NCBI RefSeq assembly: GCF_944385615.1
Contig: NZ_CALWXV010000007.1
Coordinates: 1 to 64,000 of the forward strand
DNA from: an uncultured Flavonifractor sp.
GTDB lineage: Bacteria; Bacillota; Clostridia; Oscillospirales; Oscillospiraceae
Direction: 5' to 3'
DNA length: 64,000 nucleotides
Both the position numbers and the translations under genes were made by a program. Shown here piece after piece: positions 42,470 to 50,348 of this stretch. A model generated the notes under the pieces. It was not told where the DNA came from. It ran no database searches and saw only the letters and a list, made by a program, of their open reading frames with translations. Position 1 is the stretch's first letter. Each line of letters starts with the position of its first letter.

Positions 42470-42905
42470 CGTCCTCCTCCTCTCCCCGGTCGCGGAACAT
42501 TCGCAGCGCCGTCCGAATCACCCGGGTCAGCCGGGCAATACGGACGGCCTGGTCCATCTTGGCCTGCCGCTCTGGTTTGAGAAATGGCTTGAGGGCGGCC
42601 AGCAGAGCGGTTTTTTTGTCATCCTGGGCGGAATACTCCGACAGCAGCCCCATGCCCATCTGGAGCAGCTTTGGGTCCAGCCCAGACAGCGCCGACAGGG
42701 GAGAGGGAGCCGACTCCTCCGGGGTGTGGTCCTCTTCTTCTACAGCGGGTTGGTCCGCCGGCTCCTGCGGGGCGTCCTCCTGCTGGGAAGTCTCCTGCTG
42801 GGAAGTCTCCTGCTTGCCGGACAGCGACTGGGCCAGGGACATAATTTGTCCCATGGCCTGGGGATCGCCCAATATCTGGTTCAGTTGTTCTTCCCACTGG
42901 GCCAT
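42462..42905 (-). CDS. Unknown protein, middle gene of a three-gene operon
   Basis: A 147-residue acidic protein: N-terminal helix with QWEEQLNQILGDPQAMGQIMSLAQSL, a Gln/Glu/Pro-rich low-complexity linker (QETSQQETSQQEDAPQEP) and a basic C-terminal helix (LLAALKPFLKPERQAKMDQAVRI). I recognise no family. The short helix MGQIMSLAQSL resembles AQRLMELLNQT in the next gene, suggesting related repeats. It overlaps the downstream gene by eight bases, so the two are coupled. Confidence 0.7.
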   Translation of the reverse strand: MAQWEEQLNQILGDPQAMGQIMSLAQSLSGKQETSQQETSQQEDAPQEPADQPAVEEEDHTPEESAPSPLSALSGLDPKLLQMGMGLLSEYSAQDDKKTALLAALKPFLKPERQAKMDQAVRIARLTRVIRTALRMFRDRGEEEDDV

Positions 42906-42929
42906 GGGCCATCCCTCCTCAGAGTCACA

Positions 42930-43190
42930 TCAGGGTTGCTTGGGGGCGGTCTGATTGAGCCGCTGGATGAGCTGGGCCCCCTCCGGGCTCCCCATCACCT
43001 GGCGTACCATGGCCAGCAGATCCTTGGTATCCCCCAGAGCGGCGGAAGCGGCGGCAGTCTTGACCTTGCCGCCGGAGGTCTGATTGAGCAGCTCCATCAG
43101 CCGCTGGGCATCCGGCGAGTGGACCACCTGTTCCAGCAGCGCCCGGTTTTGCTCCAGCGCGGCGGTGGGGTCTGGTTTCTTCTGATCCAT
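42930..43190 (-). CDS. Unknown protein, first gene of a three-gene operon
   Basis: An 86-residue helical protein with two similar half-repeats: LLEQVVHSPDAQRLMELLNQTSGG and LLAMVRQVMGSPEGAQLIQRLNQT, both containing SP(D/E)xxxL(I/M)xxLNQT. No signal peptide, cysteine or membrane helix is seen. It is the most upstream of three minus-strand small genes and starts 72 bases from the divergent phosphodiesterase gene. No family recognised; the repeat pattern recalls the N-terminal helix of the next protein. Confidence 0.7.
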   Translation of the reverse strand: MDQKKPDPTAALEQNRALLEQVVHSPDAQRLMELLNQTSGGKVKTAAASAALGDTKDLLAMVRQVMGSPEGAQLIQRLNQTAPKQP

Positions 43191-43262
43191 ACCATCAGCT
43201 CCATTTCTTATATATAATGGCGTTCACTTCATTATATGTACCGCCATTGAGAAGGTGATTGT

Positions 43263-43730
43263 GTGAAACTGCTGATTTTTTCTGATTCCCATGGCAATGT
43301 GGCCAATATGGAGGATATCGTGCGGCTGGAGAGCCCTGACCGCATCCTCCATCTGGGGGATCTGGCCCGGGACGCGGAGGCTCTGGCAGCAAAGTTCCCC
43401 AATATCCCGGTGACCTATGTGCCGGGCAACTGTGATGGACGGCGGCCCGACCTGCCGGAGGAGCGGATCTTTACCCTGGATAACTGCAAGATCCTGATGA
43501 CCCACGGCCACATCTACCATGTGAAGATGGGCATGGGCATGGCAGTGCGGGCAGCCCGGGAGGCGGGGGCCCAACTGTTGTGCTTCGGTCATACACATGA
43601 GGCCTTCTGTGAATTTGAAAACGGGCTGTGGATCGTCAATCCCGGCTCGGTGGGTACCTTCGGTCCGCACACCTATGCTGTAGCCGTACTGGAGGACGGC
43701 GGCGCGGTGTGCTATCTCAGCCATCTGTAG
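43263..43730 (+). CDS. YfcE/MJ0936-family phosphodiesterase
   Basis: A 155-residue calcineurin-like metallophosphoesterase with the full metal motif set: IFSDSHGN (residues 5-12), HLGDLARD, VPGNCDG, THGHIYHV and CFGHTHEA, with the closing NPGSVG. Family members hydrolyse phosphodiesters and need manganese or nickel; the cellular substrate is not known. Start is GTG at 43263 with AGAAGGTG five bases upstream. coaX follows after 16 bases. Confidence 0.9.
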   Translation: MKLLIFSDSHGNVANMEDIVRLESPDRILHLGDLARDAEALAAKFPNIPVTYVPGNCDGRRPDLPEERIFTLDNCKILMTHGHIYHVKMGMGMAVRAAREAGAQLLCFGHTHEAFCEFENGLWIVNPGSVGTFGPHTYAVAVLEDGGAVCYLSHL

Positions 43731-43746
43731 AAAGGGGAGAGGGGAT

Positions 43747-44523
43747 ATGCTGCTAGCCATTGACGTGGGCAATACCAATATGGTATTCGGCATTTTTGAA
43801 GGGGCGGAGCTGAAGGGCAGCTTCCGCGTTATGACAGTGGGAGACCGTACCTCTGACGAGCTAGGTCTGCTGGTGTGCCAGTATTTCCAGCGCTTTGGTC
43901 TGGAGCTGGACCAGATCGAGGACGTGGTCATCGGCTCGGTGGTGCCCCAAGTCATGCACACCCTCACCAACGCCATCCAGAAATATGTGGGCAAAACCCC
44001 TCTGGTGCTGGACGATGGACTGGACCCTGGGCTGCCCTATGTACCCTGTGCCAGCGAGGAGCGGCTGGGACCCGACCGGGCGGCGGCGGACATCGCTGCC
44101 ATTTCCAAGTACGGCGCTCCCCTCATCGTCCTGGACTTCGGCACCGCTACCACTCTGGACGCGGTGAGCCGGGACGGGGTATACCTGGGAGGCTGTATCA
44201 CCGCCGGGGTACGGGTATCCATTGACGGCCTGTTCCAAAAGACCGCTCTGCTGCCCCGGGTGGAGCTGGTAAAGCCCGCCACTGTGCTGGACACCACCGC
44301 TGTGGGCCAGATCCAGGCAGGGGCGGTCATGGGCTATATTGGGGCCATTGAGTATCTGATCCGCCAGGCCAAGGCGGAAATGGGGGAGCCTGATGTAAAG
44401 GTCATCGCCACCGGCGGCCTGGCCCGGATGGTGGCAGACAATACCGACCTCATCGACATTGTGGACCACCAGTTGGTGTTGGACGGCCTGCGCGTTATTT
44501 ATGAGCGGGAAAAAGGGCGGTAA
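43747..44523 (+). CDS. coaX: Type III pantothenate kinase
   Basis: Phosphorylates pantothenate as the first step to coenzyme A; type III kinases need a monovalent cation and resist feedback by CoA. A 258-residue ASKHA fold with the phosphate motif AIDVGNTNMVFG at the start, EERLGPDRAADI (a GxDR substrate motif with Pro in place of the usual Ala), DFGTATTLDA, and AVMGYIGAIEYL. The normal length and start are present (ATG at 43747, AAAGGGGAG upstream). Confidence 0.93.
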   Translation: MLLAIDVGNTNMVFGIFEGAELKGSFRVMTVGDRTSDELGLLVCQYFQRFGLELDQIEDVVIGSVVPQVMHTLTNAIQKYVGKTPLVLDDGLDPGLPYVPCASEERLGPDRAAADIAAISKYGAPLIVLDFGTATTLDAVSRDGVYLGGCITAGVRVSIDGLFQKTALLPRVELVKPATVLDTTAVGQIQAGAVMGYIGAIEYLIRQAKAEMGEPDVKVIATGGLARMVADNTDLIDIVDHQLVLDGLRVIYEREKGR

Positions 44524-44545
44524 ATACCCTTATACTGTTTGACGG

Positions 44546-44582
44546 AACATCCCTGAGCATCTATTTGCTCAGGGATGTTTCC
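44546..44582 (+). terminator. Terminator after coaX
   Basis: AACATCCCTGAGCA and its complement around TCTATT, a 14-bp stem with a short T-rich tail. Confidence 0.75.
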
Positions 44583-44599
44583 TCTTATGAGGAAGACTC

Positions 44600-44627
44600 T
44601 TGACAAACCGGGTAAGTCGTATATAAT
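44600..44627 (+). promoter_or_regulatory. marR promoter
   Basis: TTGACA (44600-44605) and TATAAT (44622-44627), both perfect, spaced by 16 bp. Operator A (44630-44648) begins three bases after the -10. Confidence 0.8.
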
Positions 44628-44629
44628 AT

Positions 44630-44648
44630 GTAATTGGTTACTTATTTA
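44630..44648. promoter_or_regulatory. MarR operator A
   Basis: GTAATTGGTTACTTATTTA, whose first 12 bases form a GTAA-N4-TTAC palindrome. The same 19-mer with one change occurs in the opposite orientation before the MATE gene. Confidence 0.7.
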
Positions 44649-44671
44649 ACAGAGGTGGGATGAGATCCGCT

Positions 44672-45109
44672 ATGATGCCGTTTGGCTTGAAAATCGCCAT
44701 CATTAACCGGGCTTTTCGGAAACGAATGGACGAAAAGGCCAGTATGATGGGCTTGACTTCGGTGCAGCTTCGGGTGTTGGGATCGGTGAGCCGTTTGGAG
44801 GCGGCGGGGCAAGAGGAAATTCACCAGAATGATCTGGAGCACATTGAGCGCGTCACCCATCCAGCCATGACCAAGCTGCTGCAAAAGCTGGAAAGCAAGG
44901 GGTTTATCCAATGCGTCCCCAGCGCAAAGGACCGGCGGTATAAAAAGATCACCTGTACAGAACGGTCGGCTGGAATCCATAAGCTGATTCTGGAACAGGA
45001 CGCAGAGGCCCTGACAGAACTATGCAGCGGCTTTACGGAGGAGCAGCGGGAGACCCTGCTCCAAATGATCGACCTGTTGTTAAACAATTGTCTGGAAACG
45101 CAAAACTGA
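44672..45109 (+). CDS. MarR-family repressor
   Basis: A 145-residue winged-helix regulator. The helix-turn-helix and wing are seen in NDLEHIERVTHPAMTKLLQKLESKGFIQCVPSAKDRRYKKITCTERS, with the family's DRR motif in the wing. It probably represses itself and the adjacent MATE exporter through two matching operators. Ligand unknown. The start is uncertain: GAGGTGG at 44652-44658 abuts the ATG at 44660, so the ATG at 44672 (or 44675) is preferred. A terminator separates it from the MATE gene. Confidence 0.88.
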   Translation: MMPFGLKIAIINRAFRKRMDEKASMMGLTSVQLRVLGSVSRLEAAGQEEIHQNDLEHIERVTHPAMTKLLQKLESKGFIQCVPSAKDRRYKKITCTERSAGIHKLILEQDAEALTELCSGFTEEQRETLLQMIDLLLNNCLETQN

Positions 45110-45114
45110 ATTCC

Positions 45115-45163
45115 GCAGGCAGTGCGCCAAGGAGAGTCTCTTTGGTGTGCTGCCTGCTTTTTT
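45115..45163 (+). terminator. Terminator between marR and MATE gene
   Basis: GCAGGCAG and CTGCCTGC with a longer partial stem between them (CCAAGGAGAG/CTCTTTGG), followed by six T. The MATE gene therefore needs its own promoter or read-through. Confidence 0.75.
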
Positions 45164-45165
45164 GG

Positions 45166-45184
45166 TAAATAAGTAACCTATTAC
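45166..45184. promoter_or_regulatory. MarR operator B before MATE gene
   Basis: TAAATAAGTAACCTATTAC is the reverse complement of operator A with one mismatch (18 of 19 bases). A weak TTGGTG-18-TAAATA promoter may overlap it, so binding here would block MATE expression. Confidence 0.65.
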
Positions 45185-45205
45185 CTAAAAGGAGCGCGAG
45201 TAACC

Positions 45206-46615
45206 ATGGAAAAAGCAGTCCCAGCAAGCAAGAGTCCCTTTGCTACCGAGCCTATTGGCAAGTTGATTACAAAATTTGCTGTTCCCTGTGTGGTTGCACT
45301 GTTAGTAAACTCTCTGTATAACATTGTAGACCAGATTTTCATTGGCTGGGGTGTGGGCTACCTGGGCAATGGGGCCACCAACGTGGTGTTTCCCATCACC
45401 ATCATTGCCCTGGATCTCTCGGTGCTGATCGGCGACGGCGGCGCGGCCTACCTGAGCCTGAAGCTGGGGGAGGGGGACCTGCCCAGTGTGAAACGGGGCG
45501 TGGGTAACGCGGTGGTCATGATTATCATCGCGGGCATCGCCATGCTGGTCATTACTCTGGTCTTTATGAACCCGATTTTGACCCTGTTCGGCGCTACGGA
45601 CACCCTGCGTCCCGCCGCGTTGGAGTACGGCTATGTGATTGCCATCGGCCTGCCCTTTACCATGATCTCCATGGCGCTGAACGCCATGATCCGGGCGGAC
45701 GGCAGCCCTAAATTTGCCATGTTCTCCATGGTGCTGGGGGCCATCATCAACACCATTTTTGACCCTATCTTCATCTTTGTATTCCAGATGGGAGTGAGGG
45801 GCGCCGCCATCGCCACGGTGATGGGTCAGGTGGTGTCCTTTTTGGTGTCGGTGGTATATCTGCCTCGGTTTAAGACCTTCCGCTTTGATTCCTCTGTGTT
45901 TCATCTCCACCGGCGGACCTGTATCAATGTTCTGAGCCTGGGTGTCAGCAGCTTCATCACCCAAATCGCCATCACCATTGTTATGGCGCTGTTCAATAAT
46001 TTGCTGGCCACCTACGGCGCGGCCTCGATCTATGGCGCCGAAATTCCCCTGACCGCTATGGGTATTGTGATGAAGGTCAACCAGATCATGCTCTCCATCC
46101 TGGTGGGGATCGCTACCGGCGCGCAGCCGGTTGTAGGCTTTAACTACGGCTGCAAAAACTTTGCCCGAGTCAAAAAGGCATTTCAAATTGCCATTGCCGC
46201 AGCGGAGATCGTGGCCATTATCGCCTTTTTCATCTTCCAGTTCGCCCCCATGAGCGTGGTCTCCTTCTTTGGCTCCGAGGAAGGGCTGTACAATGAGTTT
46301 GCGGTCAAGTGCTTCCGCATCTTCCTGATGCTCTGCCCCCTGAACGGCTTCCAGACCGTGGCCGCCATCTACCTACAGGCCATCGGCAAACCCGCCAAAG
46401 CCGCCATCGTTACCCTGTCCCGGCAGATCATCTTTCTGGTGCCTGCGGCCATGATCCTGCCTATGTTCCTTGGGGTGACCGGAATCCTCTGGTCCGGTCC
46501 TGTGGCGGATGCCCTGGCCTTTATCCTGGCAGTGACGTTGATCGGAATTGAGATGAAGAAGTTCAACCAGCAAGAGCATGATGAAGAAACGGCGAAACAG
46601 GCGGAAAATGGATGA
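45206..46615 (+). CDS. MATE-family multidrug exporter
   Basis: A 469-residue membrane protein with about twelve hydrophobic helices arranged as two similar halves. MATE exporters expel cationic drugs and metabolites using sodium or proton gradients. Typical segments: PCVVALLVNSLYNIVDQIFIGWGVG near the start, IRADGSPKFAMFSMVLGAIINTIFDPIFIF, and in the second half GIATGAQPVVGFNYGCKNF. ATG at 45206 with AAAGGAG upstream. Its control by the upstream MarR is inferred from matching operators. A kinase-like gene follows after 23 bases. Confidence 0.92.
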   Translation: MEKAVPASKSPFATEPIGKLITKFAVPCVVALLVNSLYNIVDQIFIGWGVGYLGNGATNVVFPITIIALDLSVLIGDGGAAYLSLKLGEGDLPSVKRGVGNAVVMIIIAGIAMLVITLVFMNPILTLFGATDTLRPAALEYGYVIAIGLPFTMISMALNAMIRADGSPKFAMFSMVLGAIINTIFDPIFIFVFQMGVRGAAIATVMGQVVSFLVSVVYLPRFKTFRFDSSVFHLHRRTCINVLSLGVSSFITQIAITIVMALFNNLLATYGAASIYGAEIPLTAMGIVMKVNQIMLSILVGIATGAQPVVGFNYGCKNFARVKKAFQIAIAAAEIVAIIAFFIFQFAPMSVVSFFGSEEGLYNEFAVKCFRIFLMLCPLNGFQTVAAIYLQAIGKPAKAAIVTLSRQIIFLVPAAMILPMFLGVTGILWSGPVADALAFILAVTLIGIEMKKFNQQEHDEETAKQAENG

Positions 46616-46638
46616 TTTGAGAGAAAGGAGCGCCCAAT

Positions 46639-47217
46639 ATGAAAAACAGGATCATCACCATCAGCCGTGAGTTTGGCAGCGGCGGCCGTACCATCGGCAA
46701 AAAAACAGCGGAAGTGCTTGGGATTCCCTGTTATGACAGCGAACTGATCCAGAAGATAGCCCAGGAGAGCGGTTTTGACGCCCGCTATATCAAAGACGCA
46801 GGCGAATACGCCCCCGGTGGTTTTCTGGCCTCAGCCTTTTCCAACCGGGCATTTGGCCCCACCAATGAGGACTATCTCTGGGAGATCCAGTGCCGGATCA
46901 TTACCGAACTGGCGGAGAAGGAGCCCTGTGTCATTGTAGGCAGATGTGCCGACTATATCCTCCGGGACAAGGCGGACTGTCTGAAGGTGTTTATCCATGC
47001 CGACATGGCTTTCCGGGCTCATCGTATTGTAGCGGTTTACGGAGAGCGGGACCAGTCGCCGGAGCAACGGCTAAAGGATAAGGACAAGCGGCGGGCCGCC
47101 TATCACCGGTTTTATACCAATATGAAGTGGGGCCATGCCCAGAACTACGACATCACCCTGAACAGCGGAGCCCTGGGCATTGACAAGTGTGTGGATATCC
47201 TCCGACAGCTCTACTGA
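46639..47217 (+). CDS. Cytidylate kinase-like family protein
   Basis: A 192-residue P-loop kinase of the cytidylate-kinase-like group common in Clostridia. The N-terminus has ITISREFGSGGRTIGKKTAEVLG with the variant P-loop GSGGRTIG; PCVIVGRCADYILRD and the RAAYHRFYTNMKWG segment fit the family. The true substrate is unknown and it is probably distinct from Cmk. ATG at 46639 with AGAAAGGAG upstream. Co-directional with the MATE gene; followed by a terminator. Confidence 0.82.
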   Translation: MKNRIITISREFGSGGRTIGKKTAEVLGIPCYDSELIQKIAQESGFDARYIKDAGEYAPGGFLASAFSNRAFGPTNEDYLWEIQCRIITELAEKEPCVIVGRCADYILRDKADCLKVFIHADMAFRAHRIVAVYGERDQSPEQRLKDKDKRRAAYHRFYTNMKWGHAQNYDITLNSGALGIDKCVDILRQLY

Positions 47218-47220
47218 TTG

Positions 47221-47266
47221 AAAAAGCGCCTTTCCCATACAGTTTTGCATGGGAAAGGCGCTTTTT
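47221..47266. terminator. Bidirectional terminator
   Basis: AAAAAGCGCCTTTCCCAT and ATGGGAAAGGCGCTTTTT form an 18-bp stem with T runs on both sides, between convergent genes (kinase-like + and ABC ATPase -). Confidence 0.9.
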
Positions 47267-47293
47267 GATGGAGACAGCAGGGAGGGGGAGGGA

Positions 47294-48073
47294 TCACTCA
47301 CTGAGAAGCATCCGGTCGCTCTCCACGTTGAACTTGTCCAGCAGATCCCGGACCGTGAGGTTCTTTTTCTCCTCGCCCCGGATATCCACCACCACCCGGC
47401 CGGCATCCATCATGATGAGGCGGTTGCCGTACTGGATGGCGTTTTTCATATTGTGGGTGACCATCAGGGTGGTCAGGTTGTCCCGGGCCACGATACTTTC
47501 TGTGATTTGGAGCACCTTGTCGGCGGTCTTGGGGTCCAGGGCGGCGGTGTGCTCGTCCAGCAGCAGCAGGTCGGGCTTTTGCAGGGTGGCCATCAGCAGA
47601 GTAAGGGCCTGACGCTGGCCGCCGGAGAGCAGGCCCACCTTGCTGGTCATGCGGTCCTCCAGACCCAGACCCAGAATGGCCAGCTTCTCCCGATACAGCT
47701 TGCGCTCCTCGTTGTTGATGCCGTAGCTCAGCCCTCTGGATTTGCCCCGGCGATAGGCCAGCGCCAGATTTTCCTCAATGCCCATGGTGGCGGCGGTGCC
47801 CATCATGGGGTCTTGGAACACCCGGCCCAGATATTTGGCCCGCTTATGCTCGGGCAGGTTGGTGATGTTGACACCGTTGAGGCGGATGGTGCCCGCGTCC
47901 ACTGGATACACCCCGGCGATCAGGTTCAGGGTGGTGGATTTACCGGCGCCATTGCCGCCGATGACGGTGACAAAATCCCCGTCCTCCAGGGTCAGGTCCA
48001 GGCCGTCAATGGCTTTTTTCTCGTTGACGGTGCCCCGGTTAAAGGTCTTATAGATCCCTTTCAGCTCAAGCAT
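47294..48073 (-). CDS. ABC transporter ATP-binding protein
   Basis: The 259-residue motor subunit of an importer. Walker A is GGNGAGKST near residue 40, the Q-loop GRVFQDPMMG, the signature LLSGGQRQALTLLMA, and Walker B LLLLDEHTAALD with the D-loop. With the permease and substrate-binding protein upstream it forms a complete uptake system of the type assigned to aromatic amino acids in related Firmicutes (TrpXYZ-like). It overlaps the permease gene stop by eight bases. Confidence 0.9.
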   Translation of the reverse strand: MLELKGIYKTFNRGTVNEKKAIDGLDLTLEDGDFVTVIGGNGAGKSTTLNLIAGVYPVDAGTIRLNGVNITNLPEHKRAKYLGRVFQDPMMGTAATMGIEENLALAYRRGKSRGLSYGINNEERKLYREKLAILGLGLEDRMTSKVGLLSGGQRQALTLLMATLQKPDLLLLDEHTAALDPKTADKVLQITESIVARDNLTTLMVTHNMKNAIQYGNRLIMMDAGRVVVDIRGEEKKNLTVRDLLDKFNVESDRMLLSE

Positions 48074-49013
48074 TGGGGGTAGCCTCCTTTCCGGCGGCGG
48101 CAGGAATCTTCATCTTGCCGCGGAAATATTTGCCCTTCCAGTAGGGGATGGCCAGGAAGATGGCTACCACAACAGCGGTAATCAGCTTCAGGTCATTGGT
48201 GTTCAGACCGGCGGTGAGGACGATCTGAATGACCACATAGTAGATCACCGCGCCCAAGGCCACCGACAGCAGCTTGAGGGCAAAGTTGCGGAAGATCCGG
48301 CCAAAGAGCACCTCGCCGATGATGACGGCGGCCAGACCGATGACGATGGCACCGCGGCCGGCGTTGACATCGGCAAAGCCCTGGTACTGGCAGTACAGGG
48401 CGCTGGCCAGCGCCACCAGGCCGTTGGAAATCATCAGGCCCAGCACTTTGTTGAAGTTGACGTTGATACCCTGGGCCCGGCTCATGTTGGGATTGGCGCC
48501 GGTGGCCCGGATAGAGCAGCCCAGCGCGGTACCAAAAAACCAGTAGAGCAGGGCGATGATGGCAATGGTAAAAACCGCAGCCACAAAGATGGGATTCTCT
48601 ATGGTCAGGCTGCGCACGTTGCGCAGGGAGACCAGCAGGTCAAAATTATTGGGGTTGATGGCGGTGTTGGCCTTACCGTCCATGATCCGCAGATTGATGG
48701 AGTAGAGCGCCAGCTGGGTCAGGATACCGGCCAAAATGGCGGGAATCCCCATAAAAGTGTGGAGCACACCGGTGACCAGTCCCGCCAGCATACCGGCCAG
48801 GAAGGCGCATACCAGGGCAACCCACACATTGACTCCATTAGTCATCAGGATGATGCACACCGCGCCGCCGGTGGCCATGGTGCCGTCCACCGTCAGGTCG
48901 GCCAGGTCCAGCACCTTATAGGTGATGTACACGCCGATGGCCATCAGGCCCCAGATCAGTCCCTGCGCTACCGCGCCGGGCAGCGCGGAGAGCAGGCTTG
49001 CAAAAAATTCCAC
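48066..49013 (-). CDS. ABC transporter permease
   Basis: A 315-residue membrane protein of the branched-chain-type permease superfamily (BPD_transp_2) with eight to ten helices, including GLIWGLMAIGVYITYKVLDLADLTVDG, which is typical of the TrpY/YtlD group. It would form the pore of the importer with the downstream ATPase. The start is GTG at 49013 with GGGAGGA seven bases upstream. A strong hairpin terminator (49067-49102) lies between it and the substrate-binding protein gene. Confidence 0.88.
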   Translation of the reverse strand: MEFFASLLSALPGAVAQGLIWGLMAIGVYITYKVLDLADLTVDGTMATGGAVCIILMTNGVNVWVALVCAFLAGMLAGLVTGVLHTFMGIPAILAGILTQLALYSINLRIMDGKANTAINPNNFDLLVSLRNVRSLTIENPIFVAAVFTIAIIALLYWFFGTALGCSIRATGANPNMSRAQGINVNFNKVLGLMISNGLVALASALYCQYQGFADVNAGRGAIVIGLAAVIIGEVLFGRIFRNFALKLLSVALGAVIYYVVIQIVLTAGLNTNDLKLITAVVVAIFLAIPYWKGKYFRGKMKIPAAAGKEATPNA

Positions 49014-49066
49014 GATCAATTCCTCCCGTACAATGATCTGTATAAACACGATTTATATCATAGAAC

Positions 49067-49102
49067 AAAAAAGCGGAAAAGGAAAGCCTTTTCCGCTTTT
49101 TT
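49067..49102 (-). terminator. Internal terminator between SBP and permease genes
   Basis: AAAAAAGCGGAAAAGG and its complement around a four-base loop, with T residues on the minus strand. It would allow more binding protein than permease to be made from one transcript. Confidence 0.8.
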
Positions 49103-49134
49103 GGTGAAAAGCCAGGAAGGGAGAGCGGTATATC

Positions 49135-50175
49135 TTACTCCTCAATGGCAGTATAGCCGTCGGGAATGGTGATGCCCAGAGCCTCACAGTTGGCGGCGTT
49201 GTACATCTTGGTGAAATTGGGGGCGGACTGGATCTCCATATCGCCGGGATTGGCGTTGTTTACCAGGATCTCATAGGCCATTTCACCGGTCACCTGACCC
49301 AGCTCATAGTAGTCAATGGACAGGGTAGCCACGCCGCATCCGGCACAGATGCCCTGCTCACCGGCGATGACGGGCACTTTGGCGGGAAGGACCACGTTGG
49401 CAATGGCCTCGGTGCAGGAGGCGGCGGTATTATCGGTGGGGATGTAGATCACGTCGCTGTTGGAGGCGGCGTTCTGAGCCACAGAGGCCACGTCGTTGGA
49501 GTCGGTAAAGGCATACTCCGTGCAGACATAGCCCATCTCCTCCAGAATCGGCTTGATAGTGTTGATCTGGTAGGCGGAGTTGGGCTCAGCGGAGCAGTAG
49601 AGCAGGCCCACATTCTGCGCATCGGGGAAGAGCTCCTGAAGCATCTCGGCCTGGCCGTCCAGGGGAGCCAGATCGGTGGTACCGGAGATATTGGTGCCGG
49701 TGGTGCCGGTCCAGTCGCTGACACCGAGGGCGGTGCCATAGTCGGAGATAGAGGTGCCCAGAATGGGAATATCCACTGTACCGGCCTGGGCCGCCTGGAG
49801 GGAAGCGGTGGCGTTAGCCATAATCAGGTCCACATTGTCGGATACAAAGCCGTTGACAATGGTGGTGCAGTTGGCGGAATCGCCGGAGGCGTTTTTCAGA
49901 TCAAAGGTGACAGAGCCGCCGTCGGCCTCAATGAGCTCTTTCAGCTTGTCCTGGAAACCCTGAGTAGCGGCATCCAGCGCATCGTGCTGCACCAGCTGAA
50001 CAATACCCACATTATAGCTGCCTGCGGAACCGGAAGCGGTTTCGGTAGAGCCGGAGGGGGAGGCGGACGCGCCGCCGGAGGGGGTGCTGGCGTTGCCGGA
50101 GGTGCCGCCGCCACAGGCGATCAGAGAGAGAGCCATAGCGCCGGTGAGCAGTCCGGCCAGCAGTTTCTTGTTCAT
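49135..50175 (-). CDS. ABC transporter substrate-binding lipoprotein
   Basis: A 346-residue exported lipoprotein: lipobox LIACGG near residue 20, a Gly/Ser/Thr-rich tether (STPSGGASASPSGSTETASG), then a two-lobed binding domain beginning YNVGIVQLVQHDALDAATQGFQ, typical of the PF04392 (TrpX-like) family. Conserved segments include PILGTSISDYGTALG, NVGLLYCSAEPNSAYQ and VIAGEQGICAGCGVATLSIDYYELG. Ligand probably an aromatic amino acid or related compound, by family analogy only. ATG at 50175 with AGAGG about nine bases upstream. First gene of the importer operon. Confidence 0.88.
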   Translation of the reverse strand: MNKKLLAGLLTGAMALSLIACGGGTSGNASTPSGGASASPSGSTETASGSAGSYNVGIVQLVQHDALDAATQGFQDKLKELIEADGGSVTFDLKNASGDSANCTTIVNGFVSDNVDLIMANATASLQAAQAGTVDIPILGTSISDYGTALGVSDWTGTTGTNISGTTDLAPLDGQAEMLQELFPDAQNVGLLYCSAEPNSAYQINTIKPILEEMGYVCTEYAFTDSNDVASVAQNAASNSDVIYIPTDNTAASCTEAIANVVLPAKVPVIAGEQGICAGCGVATLSIDYYELGQVTGEMAYEILVNNANPGDMEIQSAPNFTKMYNAANCEALGITIPDGYTAIEE

Positions 50176-50238
50176 CGTAAAAAACCTCTTTCCTGCATAG
50201 GTAGGTGAGTATTCATACAGCACTCACCTTGCTTTTGC

Positions 50239-50267
50239 AGTTTAGCACTTAAAAGGCCAAAAGTCAA
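50239..50267 (-). promoter_or_regulatory. Promoter of the ABC importer operon
   Basis: On the minus strand TTGACT (50262-50267) and TAAACT (50239-50244) are 17 bp apart. A GGTGAGT/ACTCACC inverted repeat (50204-50228) lies in the leader. Confidence 0.65.
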
Positions 50268-50296
50268 GTATGATATTTCCTTGACAATGTAGGTCA

Positions 50297-50335
50297 ATAA
50301 AAGGGGTGTGCCGCGCTCCTTGCGGCACACCCCTT
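50297..50335 (-). terminator. Terminator after mreB
   Basis: AAGGGGTGTGCCGC and GCGGCACACCCCTT around a seven-base loop, with T residues on the minus strand just past the mreB stop. Confidence 0.82.
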
Positions 50336-50348
50336 GGGTAGGATCAAT

